Below are positions 44,600 through 59,500 of a stretch of 64,000 nt of DNA, piece by piece. The translations under genes were made by a program, and so were the position numbers. Position 1 is the first letter of the stretch. Each line of letters opens with the position of its first letter. Origin of the DNA: Limnomonas spitsbergensis (lineage: Eukaryota; Chlorophyta; Chlorophyceae; Chlamydomonadales); assembly GCA_037349105.1 (NCBI GenBank), contig JAYJMM010000103.1:62001-126000 (forward strand). Direction: 5' to 3'. The notes under the pieces are model-generated. The model was not told the origin of the DNA, did not search any database, and saw only the letters and a list, made by a program, of their open reading frames with translations.

Positions 44600-47500
44600 T
44601 AGTGCGTAAGCAAGCTGGACAGCAATACTAGGGTAGTGCGCAAGCAAGTTGGTCAGCAATACTAGGGTGGTGCGCAAGCAAGCAAGCCGGACAGCAATAC
44701 TAGGGTGGTGTGCAAGCAAGCTGGACAGCAATACTAGGGTGGTGCGCAAGCAAGCTGGACAGCAATACTAGGGTAGTACGCAAGCAAGCTGGACAGCAAT
44801 ACTAGGGTAGTGCGCAAGCAAGCTGGACAGCAATACTAGGGTAGTGCGCAAGCAAGCTGGACAGCAATACCAGGGTGGTGCGCAAGCAAGCAGGCCAGCA
44901 ATACTAGGGTAGTGCGCAAGCAAGCTGGACAGCAATACTAGGGTAGTGCGCAAGCAAGCTGACCAGCAATACTAGGGTAGTGCGCAAGCAAGCTGGACAG
45001 CAATACTAGGGTAGTGCGCAAGCAAGCTGGACAGCAATACTACGGTAGTGCGCAAGCAAGCCGGACAGCAATACTAGGGTGGTGCGCAAGCAAGCTGGTC
45101 AGCAATACTAGGGTAGTGCGCAAGCAAGCTGGACAGCAATACTAGGGTAGTGCGCAAGCAAGCTGGACAGCAATACTAGGGTAGTGCGCAAGCAAGCTGG
45201 ACAGCAATACTAGGGTAGTGCGCAAGCAAGCTGGACAGCAATACTAGGGTAGTGCGCAAGCAAGCTGGACAGCAATACTAGGGTAGTGCGCAAGCAAGCT
45301 GGACAACAATACTAGGGTAGTGCGCAAGCAAGCTGGACAACAATACTAGGGTAGTGCGCAAGCAAGCTGGACAGCAATACTAGGGTAGTGCGCAAGCAAG
45401 CTGGACAGCAATACTAGGGTAGTGCGCAAGCAAGCTGGACAGCAATACTAGGGTAGTGCGCAAGCAAGCTGGACAGCAATACTAGGGTAGTGCGTAAGCA
45501 AGCTGGACAGCAATACTAGGGTAGTGCGCAAGCAAGCTGGTCAGCAATACTAGGGTGGTGCGCAAGCAAGCTGGACAGCAATACTAGGGTGGTGCGCAAG
45601 CAAGCTGGACAGCAATACTAGGGTAGTGCGCAAGCAAGCTGGACAGCAATACTAGGGTAGTGCGCAAGCAAGCTGGACAGCAATACTAGGGTAGTGCGCA
45701 AGCAAGCTGGACAGCAATACTAGGGTAGTGCGCAAGCAAGCTGGACAACAATACCAGGGTGGTGCGCAAGCAAGCAGGCCAGCAATACTAGGGTAGTGCG
45801 CAAGCAAGCTAGACAGCAATACTAGGGTAGTGTGCAAGCAAGCTGGACAGCAATACTAGGGTAGTGCGCAAGCAAGCTGGACAGCAATACTAGGGTAGTG
45901 CGCAAGCAAGCTGGACAGCAATACTACGGTAGTGCGCAAGCAAGCTGGACAGCAATACTAGGGTGGTGCGCAAGCAAGTTGGTCAGCAATACTAGGGTAG
46001 TGTGCAAGCAAGCTGGACAACAATACTAGGGTAGTGCGAAAACAAGCTGGACAGCAATACTAGGGTAGTGCGCAAGCAAGCTGGACAGCAATACTAGGGT
46101 AGTGCGCAAGCAAGCTGGACAGCAATACTACGGTAGTGCGCAAGCAAGCTGGACAGTAATACTAGGGTGGTGCGCAAGCAAGCAGGCCAGCAATACTAGG
46201 GTGGTGCGCAAGCAAGCTGGACAGCAACACTAGGGTAGTGCGTAAGCAAGCTGGACAGCAGTACTACGGGAGTGCGCAAGCAAGCTGGACAGCAATACTA
46301 GGGTAGTGCGCAAGCAAGCTGGACAGAGATACTAGGGTAGTGCGCAAGCAAGCTGGACAGCAATACTAGGGTAGTGCGTAAGCAAGCTGGACAGCAATAC
46401 TAGGGTAGTGCGCAAGCAAGCTGGTCAGCAATACTAGGGTGGTGCGCAAGCCAGCAAGCCGGACAGCAATACTAGGGTGGTGCGCAAGCAAGCTGGACAG
46501 CAATACTAGGGTGGTGCGCAAGCAAGCTGGACAGCAATACTAGGGTAGTGCGCAAGCAAGCTGGACAGCAATTCTAGGGTAGTGCGCAAGCAAGCTGGAC
46601 AACAATACTAGGGTAGTGCGTAAGCAAGCTGGACAGCAATACTAGGGTAGTGCGCAAGCAAGCTGGTCAGCAATACTAGGGTGGTGCGCAAGCCAGCAAG
46701 CCGGACAACAATACTAGGGTGGTGCGCAAGCAAGCTGGACAGCAATACTAGGGTGGTGCGCAAGCAAGCTGGACAGCAATACTAGGGTGGTGCGCAAGCA
46801 AGCTGGACAGCAATACTAGGGTAGTGCGCAAGCAAGCTGGACAGCAATACTAGGGTAGTGCGCAAGCAAGCTGGACAGCAATACTAGGGTAGTGCGCAAG
46901 CAAGCTGGACAACAATACCAGGGTGGTGCGCAAGCAAGCAGGCCAGCAATACTAGGGTAGTGCGCAAGCAAGCTGGACAGCAATACTAGGGTAGTGCGCA
47001 AGCAAGCTGGACAGCAATACCAGGGTGGTGCGCAAGCAAGCTGGACAGCAATACTAGGGTAGTGCGCAAGCAAGCTGGACAGCAATACTAGGGTAGTGCG
47101 CAAGCAAGCTGGACAGCAATACTAGGGTAGTGCGCAAGCAAGCTGGACAACAATACCAGGGTGGTGCGCAAGCAAGCAGGCCAGCAATACTAGGGTAGTG
47201 CGCAAGCAAGCTAGACAGCAATACTAGGGTAGTGTGCAAGCAAGCTGGACAGCAATACTAGGGTAGTGCGCAAGCAAGCTGGACAGCAATACTAGGGTAG
47301 TGCGCAAGCAAGCTGGACAGCAATACTACGGTAGTGCGCAAGCAAGCTGGACAACAATACTAGGGTGGTGCGCAAGCAAGTTGGTCAGCAATACTAGGGT
47401 AGTGTGCAAGCAAGCTGGACAACAATACTAGGGTAGTGCGAAAACAAGCTGGACAGCAATACTAGGGTAGTGCGCAAGCAAGCTGGACAGCAATACTAGG

Positions 47501-50500
47501 GTAGTGCGCAAGCAAGCTGGACAGCAATACTACGGTAGTGCGCAAGCAAGCTGGACAGTAATACTAGGGTGGTGCGCAAGCAAGCAGGCCAGCAATACTA
47601 GGGTGGTGCGCAAGCAAGCTGGACAGCAACACTAGGGTAGTGCGTAAGCAAGCTGGACAGCAGTACTACGGGAGTGCGCAAGCAAGCTGGACAGCAATAC
47701 TAGGGTAGTGCGCAAGCAAGCTGGACAGCGACACTAGGGTACTGCGCAAGCAAGCTGGACAGCAATACTAGGGTAGTGCGTAAGCAAGCTGGACAGCAAT
47801 ACTAGGGTAGTGCGCAAGCAAGCTGGTCAGCAATACTAGGGTGGTGCGCAAGCCAGGAAGCCGGACAGCAATACTAGGGTGGTGCGCAAGCAAGCTGGAC
47901 AGCAATACTAGGGTGGTGCGCAAGCAAGCTGGACAGCAATACTAGGGTAGTGCGCAAGCAAGCTGGACAGCAATTCTAGGGTAGTGCGCAAGCAAGCTGG
48001 ACAACAATACTAGGGTAGTGCGTAAGCAAGCTGGACAGCAATACTAGGGTAGTGCGCAAGCAAGCTGGTCAGCAATACTAGGGTGGTGCGCAAGCCAGCA
48101 AGCCGGACAACAATACTAGGGTGGTGCGCAAGCAAGCTGGACAGCAATACTAGGGTGGTGCGCAAGCAAGTTGGACAGCAATACTAGGGTAGTGCGCAAG
48201 CAAGCTGGACAGCAATACTAGGGTAGTGCGTAAGCAAGCTGGACAGCAATACTAGGGTAGTGCGCAAGCAAGCTGGACAGCAATACCAGGGTGGTGCGCA
48301 AGCAAGCATGCCAGCAATACTAGGGTAGTGCGCAAGCAAGCTGGACAGCAATACTAGGGTAGTGCGTAAGCAAGTTGGACAGCAATACTAGGGTAGTGCG
48401 CAAGCAAGCTGGTCAGCAATACTAGGGTGGTGCGCAAAACAGCAAGCCGGACAGCAATACTAGGGTGGTGCGCAAGCAAGCTGGTCTGCAATACTAGGGT
48501 AGTGCGCAAGCAAGCTGGACTGCAATACTAGGGTAGTGCGCAAGCAAGCTGGACAGCAATACTAGGGTAGTGCGCAAGCAAGCTGGACAGCAATACTAGG
48601 GTAGTGCGCAAGCAAGCTGGACAGCAATACTAGGGTAGTGCGCAAGCAAGCTGGTCAGCAATACTAGGGTAGTGCGCAAGCAAGCTGGACAGCAATAATA
48701 GGGTAGTGCGCAAGCAAGCTGGACAGCAATACTAGGGTAGTGCGCAAGCAAGCTGGACAGCAATACCAGGGTGGTGCACAAGCAAGCAGGCCAGCAATAC
48801 TAGGGTGGTGCGCAAGCAAGCTGGACAGCAATACTAGGGTAGTGCGCAAGCAAGCTGACCAGCAATACTAGGGTAGTGCGCAAGCAAGCTGGACAGCAAT
48901 ACTAGGGTAGTGCGCAAGCAAGCTGGACAGCAATACTACGGTAGTGCGCAAGCAAGCTGGACAGCAATACTAGGGTGGTGCGCAAGCAAGCTGGACAGCA
49001 ATACTAGGGTAGTGCGCAAGCAAGCTGGACAGCAATACTAGGGTAGTGCGCAAGCAAGCTGGACAGCAATACTACGGTAGTGCGCAAGCAAGCTGGACAG
49101 TAATACTAGGGTGGTGCGCAAGCAAGCAGGCCAGCAATACTAGGGTGGTGCGCAAGCAAGCTGGTCAGCAATACTAGGGTAGTGCGAAAGCAAGCTGGAC
49201 AGCAATACTAGGGTAGTGCGTAAGCAAGCTGGACAGCAATACTAGGGTAGTGCGCAAGCAAGCTGGTCAGCCATACTAGGGTGGTGCGCAAGCAAGCTGG
49301 ACAGCAATACCAGGGTGGTGCGCAAGCAAGCAGGCCAGCAATACTAGGGTAGTGCGCAAGCAAGCTGGACAGCAATACTACGGGAGTGCGCAAGCAAGCT
49401 GGACAGCAATACTAGGGTAGTGCGCAAGCAAGCTGGACAGCGATACTAGGGTAGTGCGCAAGCAAGTTGGACAGCAATACTAGGGTAGTGCGTAAGCAAG
49501 CTGGACAGCAATACTAGGGTAGTGCGCAAGCAAGCTGGTCAGCAATACTAGGGTGGTGCGCAAGCCAGCAAGCCGGACAGCAATACTAGGGTAGTGCGCA
49601 AGCAAGCTGGACAGCAATACTAGGGTGGTGCGCAAGCAAGCTGGACAGCAATACTAGGGTAGTGCGCAAGCAAGCTGGACAGCAATACTAGGGTAGTGCG
49701 CTAGCAAGCTGGACAGCAATACTAGGGTAGTGCGCAAGCAAGCTGGACAGCAATACCAGGGTGGTGCGCAAGCAAGCAGGCCAGCAATACTAGGGTAGTG
49801 CGCAAGCAAGCTGGACTGCAATACTAGGGTAGTGCGCAAGCAAGCTGACCAGCAATACTAGGGTAGTGCGCAAGCAAGCTGGACAGCACTACTAGGGTAG
49901 TGCGCAAGCAAGCTGGATAACAATACTACGGTAGTGCGCAAGCAAGCCGGGCAGCAATACTACGGTAGTGCGCAAGCAAGCTGGACAGCAATACTAGGGT
50001 AGTGCGCAAGCAAGCTGGTCAGCAATACTAGGGTGGTGCGCAAGCAAGCTGGACAGCAATACTAGGGTAGTGCACAAGCAAGCTGGACAGCAATACTAGG
50101 GTAGTGCGCAAGCAAGCTGGACAGCAATACTAGGGTAGTGCGCAAGCAAGCTGGACAGCAATACTAGGGTAGTGCGCAAGCAAGCTGGACAGCAATACTA
50201 GGGTAGTGCGTAAGCAAGCTGGACAGCAATACTAGGGTAGTGCGCAAGCAAGCTGGTCAGCAATACTAGGGTGGTGCGCAAGCAAGCTGGACAGCAATAC
50301 TAGGGTAGTGCGCAAGCAAGCTGGACAGCAATACTAGGGTAGTGCGCAAGCAAGCTGGACAGCAATACTAGGGTAGTGCGCAAGCAAGCTGGACAGCAAT
50401 ACTAGGGTGGTGCGCAAGCAAGCAGGCCAGCAATACTAGGGTGGTGCGCAAGCAAGCTGGACAGCAATACTAGGGTAGTGCGCAAGCAAGCTGGACAGCA

Positions 50501-53500
50501 ATACTAGGGTAGTGCGCAAGCAAGCTGGACAGCAATACTAGGGTAGTGCGCAAGCAAGCTGGACAGCAATACTAGGGTAGTGCGCAAGCAAGCTGGACAG
50601 CAATACTAGGGTAGTGCGCAAGCAAGCTGGACAGCAATACTAGGGTAGTGCGCAAGCAAGCTGGACAGCAATACCAGGGTGGTGCGCAAGCAAGCAGGCC
50701 AGCAATACTAGGGTAGTGCGCAAGCAAGCTGGACTGAAATACTAGGGTAGTGCGCAAGCAAGCTGACCAGCAATACTAGGGTAGTGCGCAAGCAAGCTGG
50801 ACAGCACTACTAGGGTAGTGCGCAAGCAAGCTGGACAACAATACTACGGTAGTGCGCAAGTAAGCCGGGCAGCAATACTACGGTGATGCGCAAGCAAGCT
50901 GGACAGCAATACTAGGGTAGTGCGCAAGCAAGCTGGTCAGCAATACTAGGGTGGTGCGCAAGCAAGCTGGACAGCAATACTAGGGTAGTGCACAAGCAAG
51001 CTGGACAGCAATACTAGGGTAGTGCGCAAGCAAGCTGGACAGCAATACTAGGGTAGTGCGCAAGCAAGCTGGACAGCAATACTAGGGTAGTGCGCAAGCA
51101 AGCTGGACAGCAATACTAGGGTAGTGCGTAAGCAAGCTGGACAGCAATACTAGGGTAGTGCGCAAGCAAGCTGGTCAGCAATACTAGGGTGGTGCGCAAG
51201 CAAGCTGGATAGCAATACTAGGGTAGTGCGCAAGCAAGCTGGACAGCAATAGTAGGGTAGTGCGCAAGCAAGCTGGACAGCAATACTAGGGTAGTGCGTA
51301 AGCAAGCTGGACAGCAATACTACGGGAGTGCGCAAGCAAGCTGGTCAGCAATACTAGGGTGGTGCGCAAGCAAGCTGGATAGCAATACTAGGGTAGTGCG
51401 CAAGCAAGCTGGACAGCAATACTAGGGTAGTGCGTAAGCAAGCTGGACAGCAATACTAGGGTAGTGCGCAAGCAAGCTGGTCAGCAATACTAGGGTGGTG
51501 CGCAAGCCAGCAAGCCGGACAGCAATACTAGGGTAGTGCGCAAGCAAGCTGGACAGCAATACTAGGGTGGTGCGCAAGCAAGCTGGACAGCAATACTAGG
51601 GTAGTGCGCAAGCAAGCTGGACAGCAATACTAGGGTAGTGCGCTAGCAAGCTGGACAGCAATACTAGGGTAGTGCGCAAGCAAGCTGGACAGCAATACCA
51701 GGGTGGTGCGCAAGCAAGCAGGCCAGCAATACTAGGGTAGTGCGCAAGCAAGCTGGACTGCAATACTAGGGTAGTGCGCAAGCAAGCTGACCAGCAATAC
51801 TAGGGTAGTGCGCAAGCAAGCTGGACAGCACTACTAGGGTAGTGCGCAAGCAAGCTGGATAACAATACTACGGTAGTGCGCAAGCAAGCCGGGCAGCAAT
51901 ACTACGGTGGTGCGCAAGCAAGCTGGACAGCAATACTAGGGTAGTGCGCAAGCAAGCTGGTCAGCAATACTAGGGTGGTGCGCAAGCAAGCTGGACAGCA
52001 ATACTAGGGTAGTGCACAAGCAAGCTGGACAGCAATACTAGGGTAGTGCGCAAGCAAGCTGGACAGCAATACTAGGGTAGTGCGCAAGCAAGCTGGACAG
52101 CAATACTAGGGTAGTGCGCAAGCAAGCTGGACAGCAATACTAGGGTAGTGCGTAAGCAAGCTGGACAGCAATACTAGGGTAGTGCGCAAGCAAGCTGGTC
52201 AGCAATACTAGGGTGGTGCGCAAGCAAGCTGGACAGCAATACTAGGGTAGTGCGCAAGCAAGCTGGACAGCAATACTAGGGTAGTGCGCAAGCAAGCTGG
52301 ACAGCAATACTACGGTAGTGCGCAAGCAAGCTGGACAGCAATACTAGGGTGGTGCGCAAGCAAGCAGGCCAGCAATACTAGGGTGGTGCGCAAGCAAGCT
52401 GGACAGCAATACTAGGGTAGTGCGCAAGCAAGCTGGACAGCAATACTAGGGTAGTGCGCAAGCAAGTTGGACAGCAATACTAGGGTAGTGCGCAAGCAAG
52501 CTGGACAGCAATACTAGGGTAGTGCGCAAGCAAGCTGGACAGCAATACTAGGGTAGTGCGCTAGCAAGCTGGACAGCAATACTAGGGTAGTGCGCAAGCA
52601 AGCTGGACAGCAATACCAGGGTGGTGCGCAAGCAAGCAGGCCAGCAATACTAGGGTAGTGCGCAAGCAAGCTGGACTGAAATACTAGGGTAGTGCGCAAG
52701 CAAGCTGACCAGCAATACTAGGGTAGTGCGCAAGCAAGCTGGACAGCACTACTAGGGTAGTGCGCAAGCAAGCTGGACAACAATACTACGGTAGTGCGCA
52801 AGCAAGCCGGGCAGCAATACTACGGTGATGCGCAAGCAAGCTGGACAGCAATACTAGGGTAGTGCGCAAGCAAGCTGGTCAGCAATACTAGGGTGGTGCG
52901 CAAGCAAGCTGGACAGCAATACTAGGGTAGTGCACAAGCAAGCTGGACAGCAATACTAGGGTAGTGCGCAAGCAAGCTGGACAGCAATACTAGGGTAGTG
53001 CGCAAGCAAGCTGGACAGCAATACTAGGGTAGTGCGCAAGCAAGCTGGACAGCAATACTAGGGTAGTGCGTAAGCAAGCTGGACAGCAATACTAGGGTAG
53101 TGCGCAAGCAAGCTGGTCAGCAATACTAGGGTGGTGCGCAAGCAAGCTGGATAGCAATACTAGGGTAGTGCGCAAGCAAGCTGGACAGCAATACTAGGGT
53201 AGTGCGCAAGCAAGCTGGACAGCAATACTAGGGTAGTGCGCAAGCAAGCTGGACAACAATACCAGGGTGGTGCGCAAGCAAGCAGGCCAGCAATACTAGG
53301 GTAGTGCGCAAGCAAGCTGGACAGCAATACTAGGGTAGTGCGCAAGCAAGCTGGACAGCAATACCAGGGTGGTGCGCAAGCAAGCTGGACAGCAATACTA
53401 GGGTAGTGCGCAAGCAAGCTGGACAGCAATACTAGGGTAGTGCGCAAGCAAGCTGGACAGCAATACTAGGGTAGTGCGCAAGCAAGCTGGACAACAATAC

Positions 53501-56500
53501 CAGGGTGGTGCGCAAGCAAGCAGGCCAGCAATACTAGGGTAGTGCGCAAGCAAGCTAGACAGCAATACTAGGGTAGTGTGCAAGCAAGCTGGACAGCAAT
53601 ACTAGGGTAGTGCGCAAGCAAGCTGGACAGCAATACTAGGGTAGTGCGCAAGCAAGCTGGACAGCAATACTACGGTAGTGCGCAAGCAAGCTGGACAGCA
53701 ATACTAGGGTGGTGCGCAAGCAAGTTGGTCAGCAATACTAGGGTAGTGTGCAAGCAAGCTGGACAACAATACTAGGGTAGTGCGAAAACAAGCTGGACAG
53801 CAATACTAGGGTAGTGCGCAAGCAAGCTGGACAGCAATACTAGGGTAGTGCGCAAGCAAGCTGGACAGCAATACTACGGTAGTGCGCAAGCAAGCTGGAC
53901 AGTAATACTAGGGTGGTGCGCAAGCAAGCAGGCCAGCAATACTAGGGTGGTGCGCAAGCAAGCTGGACAGCAACACTAGGGTAGTGCGTAAGCAAGCTGG
54001 ACAGCAGTACTACGGGAGTGCGCAAGCAAGCTGGACAGCAATACTAGGGTAGTGCGCAAGCAAGCTGGACAGCGATACTAGGGTAGTGCGCAAGCAAGCT
54101 GGACAGCAATACTAGGGTAGTGCGTAAGCAAGCTGGACAGCAATACTAGGGTAGTGCGCAAGCAAGCTGGTCAGCAATACTAGGGTGGTGCGCAAGCCAG
54201 CAAGCCGGACAGCAATACTAGGGTGGTGCGCAAGCAAGCTGGACAGCAATACTAGGGTGGTGCGCAAGCAAGCTGGACAGCAATACTAGGGTAGTGCGCA
54301 AGCAAGCTGGACAGCAATTCTAGGGTAGTGCGCAAGCAAGCTGGACAACAATACTAGGGTAGTGCGTAAGCAAGCTGGACAGCAATACTAGGGTAGTGCG
54401 CAAGCAAGCTGGTCAGCAATACTAGGGTGGTGCGCAAGCCAGCAAGCCGGACAACAATACTAGGGTGGTGCGCAAGCAAGCTGGACAGCAATACTAGGGT
54501 GGTGCGCAAGCAAGTTGGACAGCAATACTAGGGTAGTGCGCAAGCAAGCTGGACAGCAATACTAGGGTAGTGCGTAAGCAAGCTGGACAGCAATACTAGG
54601 GTAGTGCGCAAGCAAGCTGGACAGCAATACCAGGGTGGTGCGCAAGCAAGCATGCCAGCAATACTAGGGTAGTGCGCAAGCAAGCTGGACAGCAATACTA
54701 GGGTAGTGCGTAAGCAAGTTGGACAGCAATACTAGGGTAGTGCGCAAGCAAGCTGGTCAGCAATACTAGGGTGGTGCGCAAAACAGCAAGCCGGACAGCA
54801 ATACTAGGGTGGTGCGCAAGCAAGCTGGTCAGCAATACTAGGGTAGTGCGCAAGCAAGTTGGACAGCAATACTAGGGTAGTGCGCAAGCAAGCTGGTCAG
54901 CAATACTAGGGTGGTGCGCAAAACAGCAAGCCGGACAGCAATACTAGGGTGGTGCGCAAGCAAGCTGGTCAGCAATACTAGGGTAGTGCGCAAGCAAGCT
55001 GGACAGCAATACTAGGGTAGTGCGCAAGCAAGCTGGACAGCAATACTAGGGTAGTGCGCAAGCAAGCTGGACAGCAATACTAGGGTAGTGCGCAAGCAAG
55101 CTGGTCAGCAATACTAGGGTAGTGCGCAAGCAAGCTGGACAGCAATAATAGGGTAGTGCGCAAGCAAGCTGGACAGCAATACTAGGGTAGTGCGCAAGCA
55201 AGCTGGACAGCAATACCAGGGTGGTGCACAAGCAAGCAGGCCAGCAATACTAGGGTGGTGCGCAAGCAAGCTGGACAGCAATACTAGGGTAGTGCGCAAG
55301 CAAGCTGACCAGCAATACTAGGGTAGTGCGCAAGCAAGCTGGACAGCAATACTAGGGTAGTGCGCAAGCAAGCTGGACAGCAATACTAGGGTAGTGCGCA
55401 AGCAAGCTGGACAGCAATACTAGGGTAGTGCGCAAGCAAGCTGGACAGCAATACTAGGGTAGTGCGCAAGCAAGCTGGACAGCAATACTAGGGTAGTGCG
55501 CAAGCAAGCTGGACAGCAATACTACGGTAGTGCGCAAGCAAGCTGGACAGTAATACTAGGGTGGTGCGCAAGCAAGCAGGCCAGCAATACTAGGGTGGTG
55601 CGCAAGCAAGCTGGTCAGCAATACTAGGGTAGTGCGAAAGCAAGCTGGACAGCAATACTAGGGTAGTGCGTAAGCAAGCTGGACAGCAATACTAGGGTAG
55701 TGCGCAAGCAAGCTGGTCAGCCATACTAGGGTGGTGCGCAAGCAAGCTGGACAGCAATACCAGGGTGGTGCGCAAGCAAGCAGGCCAGCAATACTAGGGT
55801 AGTGCGCAAGCAAGCTGGACAGCAATACTACGGGAGTGCGCAAGCAAGCTGGACAGCAATACTAGGGTAGTGCGCAAGCAAGCTGGACAGCGATACTAGG
55901 GTAGTGCGCAAGCAAGTTGGACAGCAATACTAGGGTAGTGCGTAAGCAAGCTGGACAGCAATACTAGGGTAGTGCGCAAGCAAGCTGGTCAGCAATACTA
56001 GGGTGGTGCGCAAGCCAGCAAGCCGGACAGCAATACTAGGGTAGTGCGCAAGCAAGCTGGACAGCAATACTAGGGTGGTGCGCAAGCAAGCTGGACAGCA
56101 ATACTAGGGTAGTGCGCAAGCAAGCTGGACAGCAATACTAGGGTAGTGCGCTAGCAAGCTGGACAGCAATACTAGGGTAGTGCGCAAGCAAGCTGGACAG
56201 CAATACCAGGGTGGTGCGCAAGCAAGCAGGCCAGCAATACTAGGGTAGTGCGCAAGCAAGCTGGACTGCAATACTAGGGTAGTGCGCAAGCAAGCTGACC
56301 AGCAATACTAGGGTAGTGCGCAAGCAAGCTGGACAGCACTACTAGGGTAGTGCGCAAGCAAGCTGGATAACAATACTACGGTAGTGCGCAAGCAAGCCGG
56401 GCAGCAATACTACGGTGGTGCGCAAGCAAGCTGGACAGCAATACTAGGGTAGTGCGCAAGCAAGCTGGTCAGCAATACTAGGGTGGTGCGCAAGCAAGCT

Positions 56501-59500
56501 GGACAGCAATACTAGGGTAGTGCACAAGCAAGCTGGACAGCAATACTAGGGTAGTGCGCAAGCAAGCTGGACAGCAATACTAGGGTAGTGCGCAAGCAAG
56601 CTGGACAGCAATACTAGGGTAGTGCGCAAGCAAGCTGGACAGCAATACTAGGGTAGTGCGTAAGCAAGCTGGACAGCAATACTAGGGTAGTGCGCAAGCA
56701 AGCTGGTCAGCAATACTAGGGTGGTGCGCAAGCAAGCTGGACAGCAATACTAGGGTAGTGCGCAAGCAAGCTGGACAGCAATACTAGGGTAGTGCGCAAG
56801 CAAGCTGGACAGCAATACTACGGTAGTGCGCAAGCAAGCTGGACAGCAATACTAGGGTGGTGCGCAAGCAAGCAGGCCAGCAATACTAGGGTGGTGCGCA
56901 AGCAAGCTGGACAGCAATACTAGGGTAGTGCGCAAGCAAGCTGGACAGCAATACTAGGGTAGTGCGCAAGCAAGCTGGACAGCAATACTAGGGTAGTGCG
57001 CAAGCAAGCTGGACAGCAATACTAGGGTAGTGCGCAAGCAAGCTGGACAGCAATACTAGGGTAGTGCGCTAGCAAGCTGGACAGCAATACTAGGGTAGTG
57101 CGCAAGCAAGCTGGACAGCAATACCAGGGTGGTGCGCAAGCAAGCAGGCCAGCAATACTAGGGTAGTGCGCAAGCAAGCTGGACTGAAATACTAGGGTAG
57201 TGCGCAAGCAAGCTGACCAGCAATACTAGGGTAGTGCGCAAGCAAGCTGGACAGCACTACTAGGGTAGTGCGCAAGCAAGCTGGACAACAATACTACGGT
57301 AGTGCGCAAGCAAGCCGGGCAGCAATACTACGGTGATGCGCAAGCAAGCTGGACAGCAATACTAGGGTAGTGCGCAAGCAAGCTGGTCAGCAATACTAGG
57401 GTGGTGCGCAAGCAAGCTGGACAGCAATACTAGGGTAGTGCACAGGCAAGCTGGACAGCAATACTAGGGTAGTGCGCAAGCAAGCTGGACAGCAATACTA
57501 GGGTAGTGCGCAAGCAAGCTGGACAGCAATACTAGGGTAGTGCGCAAGCAAGCTGGACAGCAATACTAGGGTAGTGCGTAAGCAAGCTGGACAGCAATAC
57601 TAGGGTAGTGCGCAAGCAAGCTGGTCAGCAATACTAGGGTGGTGCGCAAGCAAGCTGGATAGCAATACTAGGGTAGTGCGCAAGCAAGCTGGACAGCAAT
57701 ACTAGGGTAGTGCGCAAGCAAGCTGGACAGCAATACTACGGTAGTGCGCAAGCAAGCTAGACAGCAATACTAGGGTGGTGCGCAAGCAAGCTGGTCAGCA
57801 ATACTAGGGTAGTGCGCAAGCAAGCTGGACAGCAATACTAGGGTAGTGCGCAAGCAAGCTGGACAGCAATACTAGGGTAGTGCGCAAGCAAGCTGGACAG
57901 CAATACTAGGGTAGTGCGTAAGCAAGCTGGACAGCAATACTAGGGTAGTGCGCAAGCAAGCTGGTCAGCAATACTAGGGTGGTGCGCAAGCCAGCAAGCC
58001 GGACAGCAATACTAGGGTGGTGCGCAAGCAAGCTGGACAGCAATACTAGGGTGGTGCGCAAGCAAGCTGGACAACAATACTAGGGTAGTGCGCAAGCAAG
58101 CTGGACAGCAATACTAGGGTAGTGCGCTAGCAAGCTGGTCAGCAATACTAGGGTAGTGCGCAAGCAAGCTGGACAGCAATACCAGGGTGGTGCGCAAGCA
58201 AGCAGGCCAGCAATACTAGGGTAGTGCGCAAGCAAGCTGGACTGCAATACTAGGGTAGTGCGCAAGCAAGCTGACCAGCAATACTAGGGTAGTGCGCAAG
58301 CAAGCTGGACAGCACTACTAGGGTAGTGCGCAAGCAAGCTGGACAGCAATACTACAGTAGTGCGCAAGCAAGCCGGGCATCAATACTAGGGTGGTGCGCA
58401 AGCAAGCTGGACAGCAATACTAGGGTAGTGCGCAAGCAAGCTGGACAGCAATACTAGGGTTGTGCGCAAGCAAGCTGGACAGCAATACTAGGGTAGTGCA
58501 CAAGCAAGTTGGACAGCAATACTAGGGTAGTGCGCAAGCAAGCTGGACAGCAATACTAGGGTAGTGCGCAAGCAAGCTGGACAGCAATACTACGGTAGTG
58601 CGCAAGCAAGCTGGACAGTAATACTAGGGTGGTGCGCAAGCAAGCAGGCCAGCAATACTAGGGTGGTGCGCAAGCAAGCTGGACAGCAACACTAGGGTAG
58701 TGCGTAAGCAAGCTGGACAGCAATACTACGGGAGTGCGCAAGCAAGCTGGACAGCAATACTAGGGTAGTGCGCAAGCAAGCTGGACAGCGATACTAGGGT
58801 AGTGCGCAAGCAAGTTGGACAGCAATACTAGGGTAGTGCGTAAGCAAGCTGGACAGCAATACTAGGGTAGTGCGCAAGCAAGCTGGTCAGCAATACTAGG
58901 GTGGTGCGCAAGCCAGCAAGCCGGACAGCAATACTAGGGTAGTGCGCAAGCAAGCTGGACAGCAATACTAGGGTGGTGCGCAAGCAAGCTGGACAGCAAT
59001 ACTAGGGTAGTGCGCAAGCAAGCTGGACAGCAATACTAGGGTAGTGCGCTAGCAAGCTGGACAGCAATACTAGGGTAGTGCGCAAGCAAGCTGGACAGCA
59101 ATACCAGGGTGGTGCGCAAGCAAGCAGGCCAGCAATACTAGGGTAGTGCGCAAGCAAGCTGGACTGCAATACTAGGGTAGTGCGCAAGCAAGCTGACCAG
59201 CAATACTAGGGTAGTGCGCAAGCAAGCTGGACAGCACTACTAGGGTAGTGCGCAAGCAAGCTGGACAACAATACTACAGTAGTGCGCAAGCAAGCCGGGC
59301 AGCAATACTACGGTGGTGCGCAAGCAAGCTGGACAGCAATACTAGGGTAGTGCGCAAGCAAGCTGGTCAGCAATACTAGGGTGGTGCGCAAGCAAGCTGG
59401 ACAGCAATACTAGGGTAGTGCGCAAGCAAGCTGGACAGCAATACTAGGGTAGTGCGCAAGCAAGCTGGACAGCAATACTAGGGTAGTGCGCAAGCAAGCT

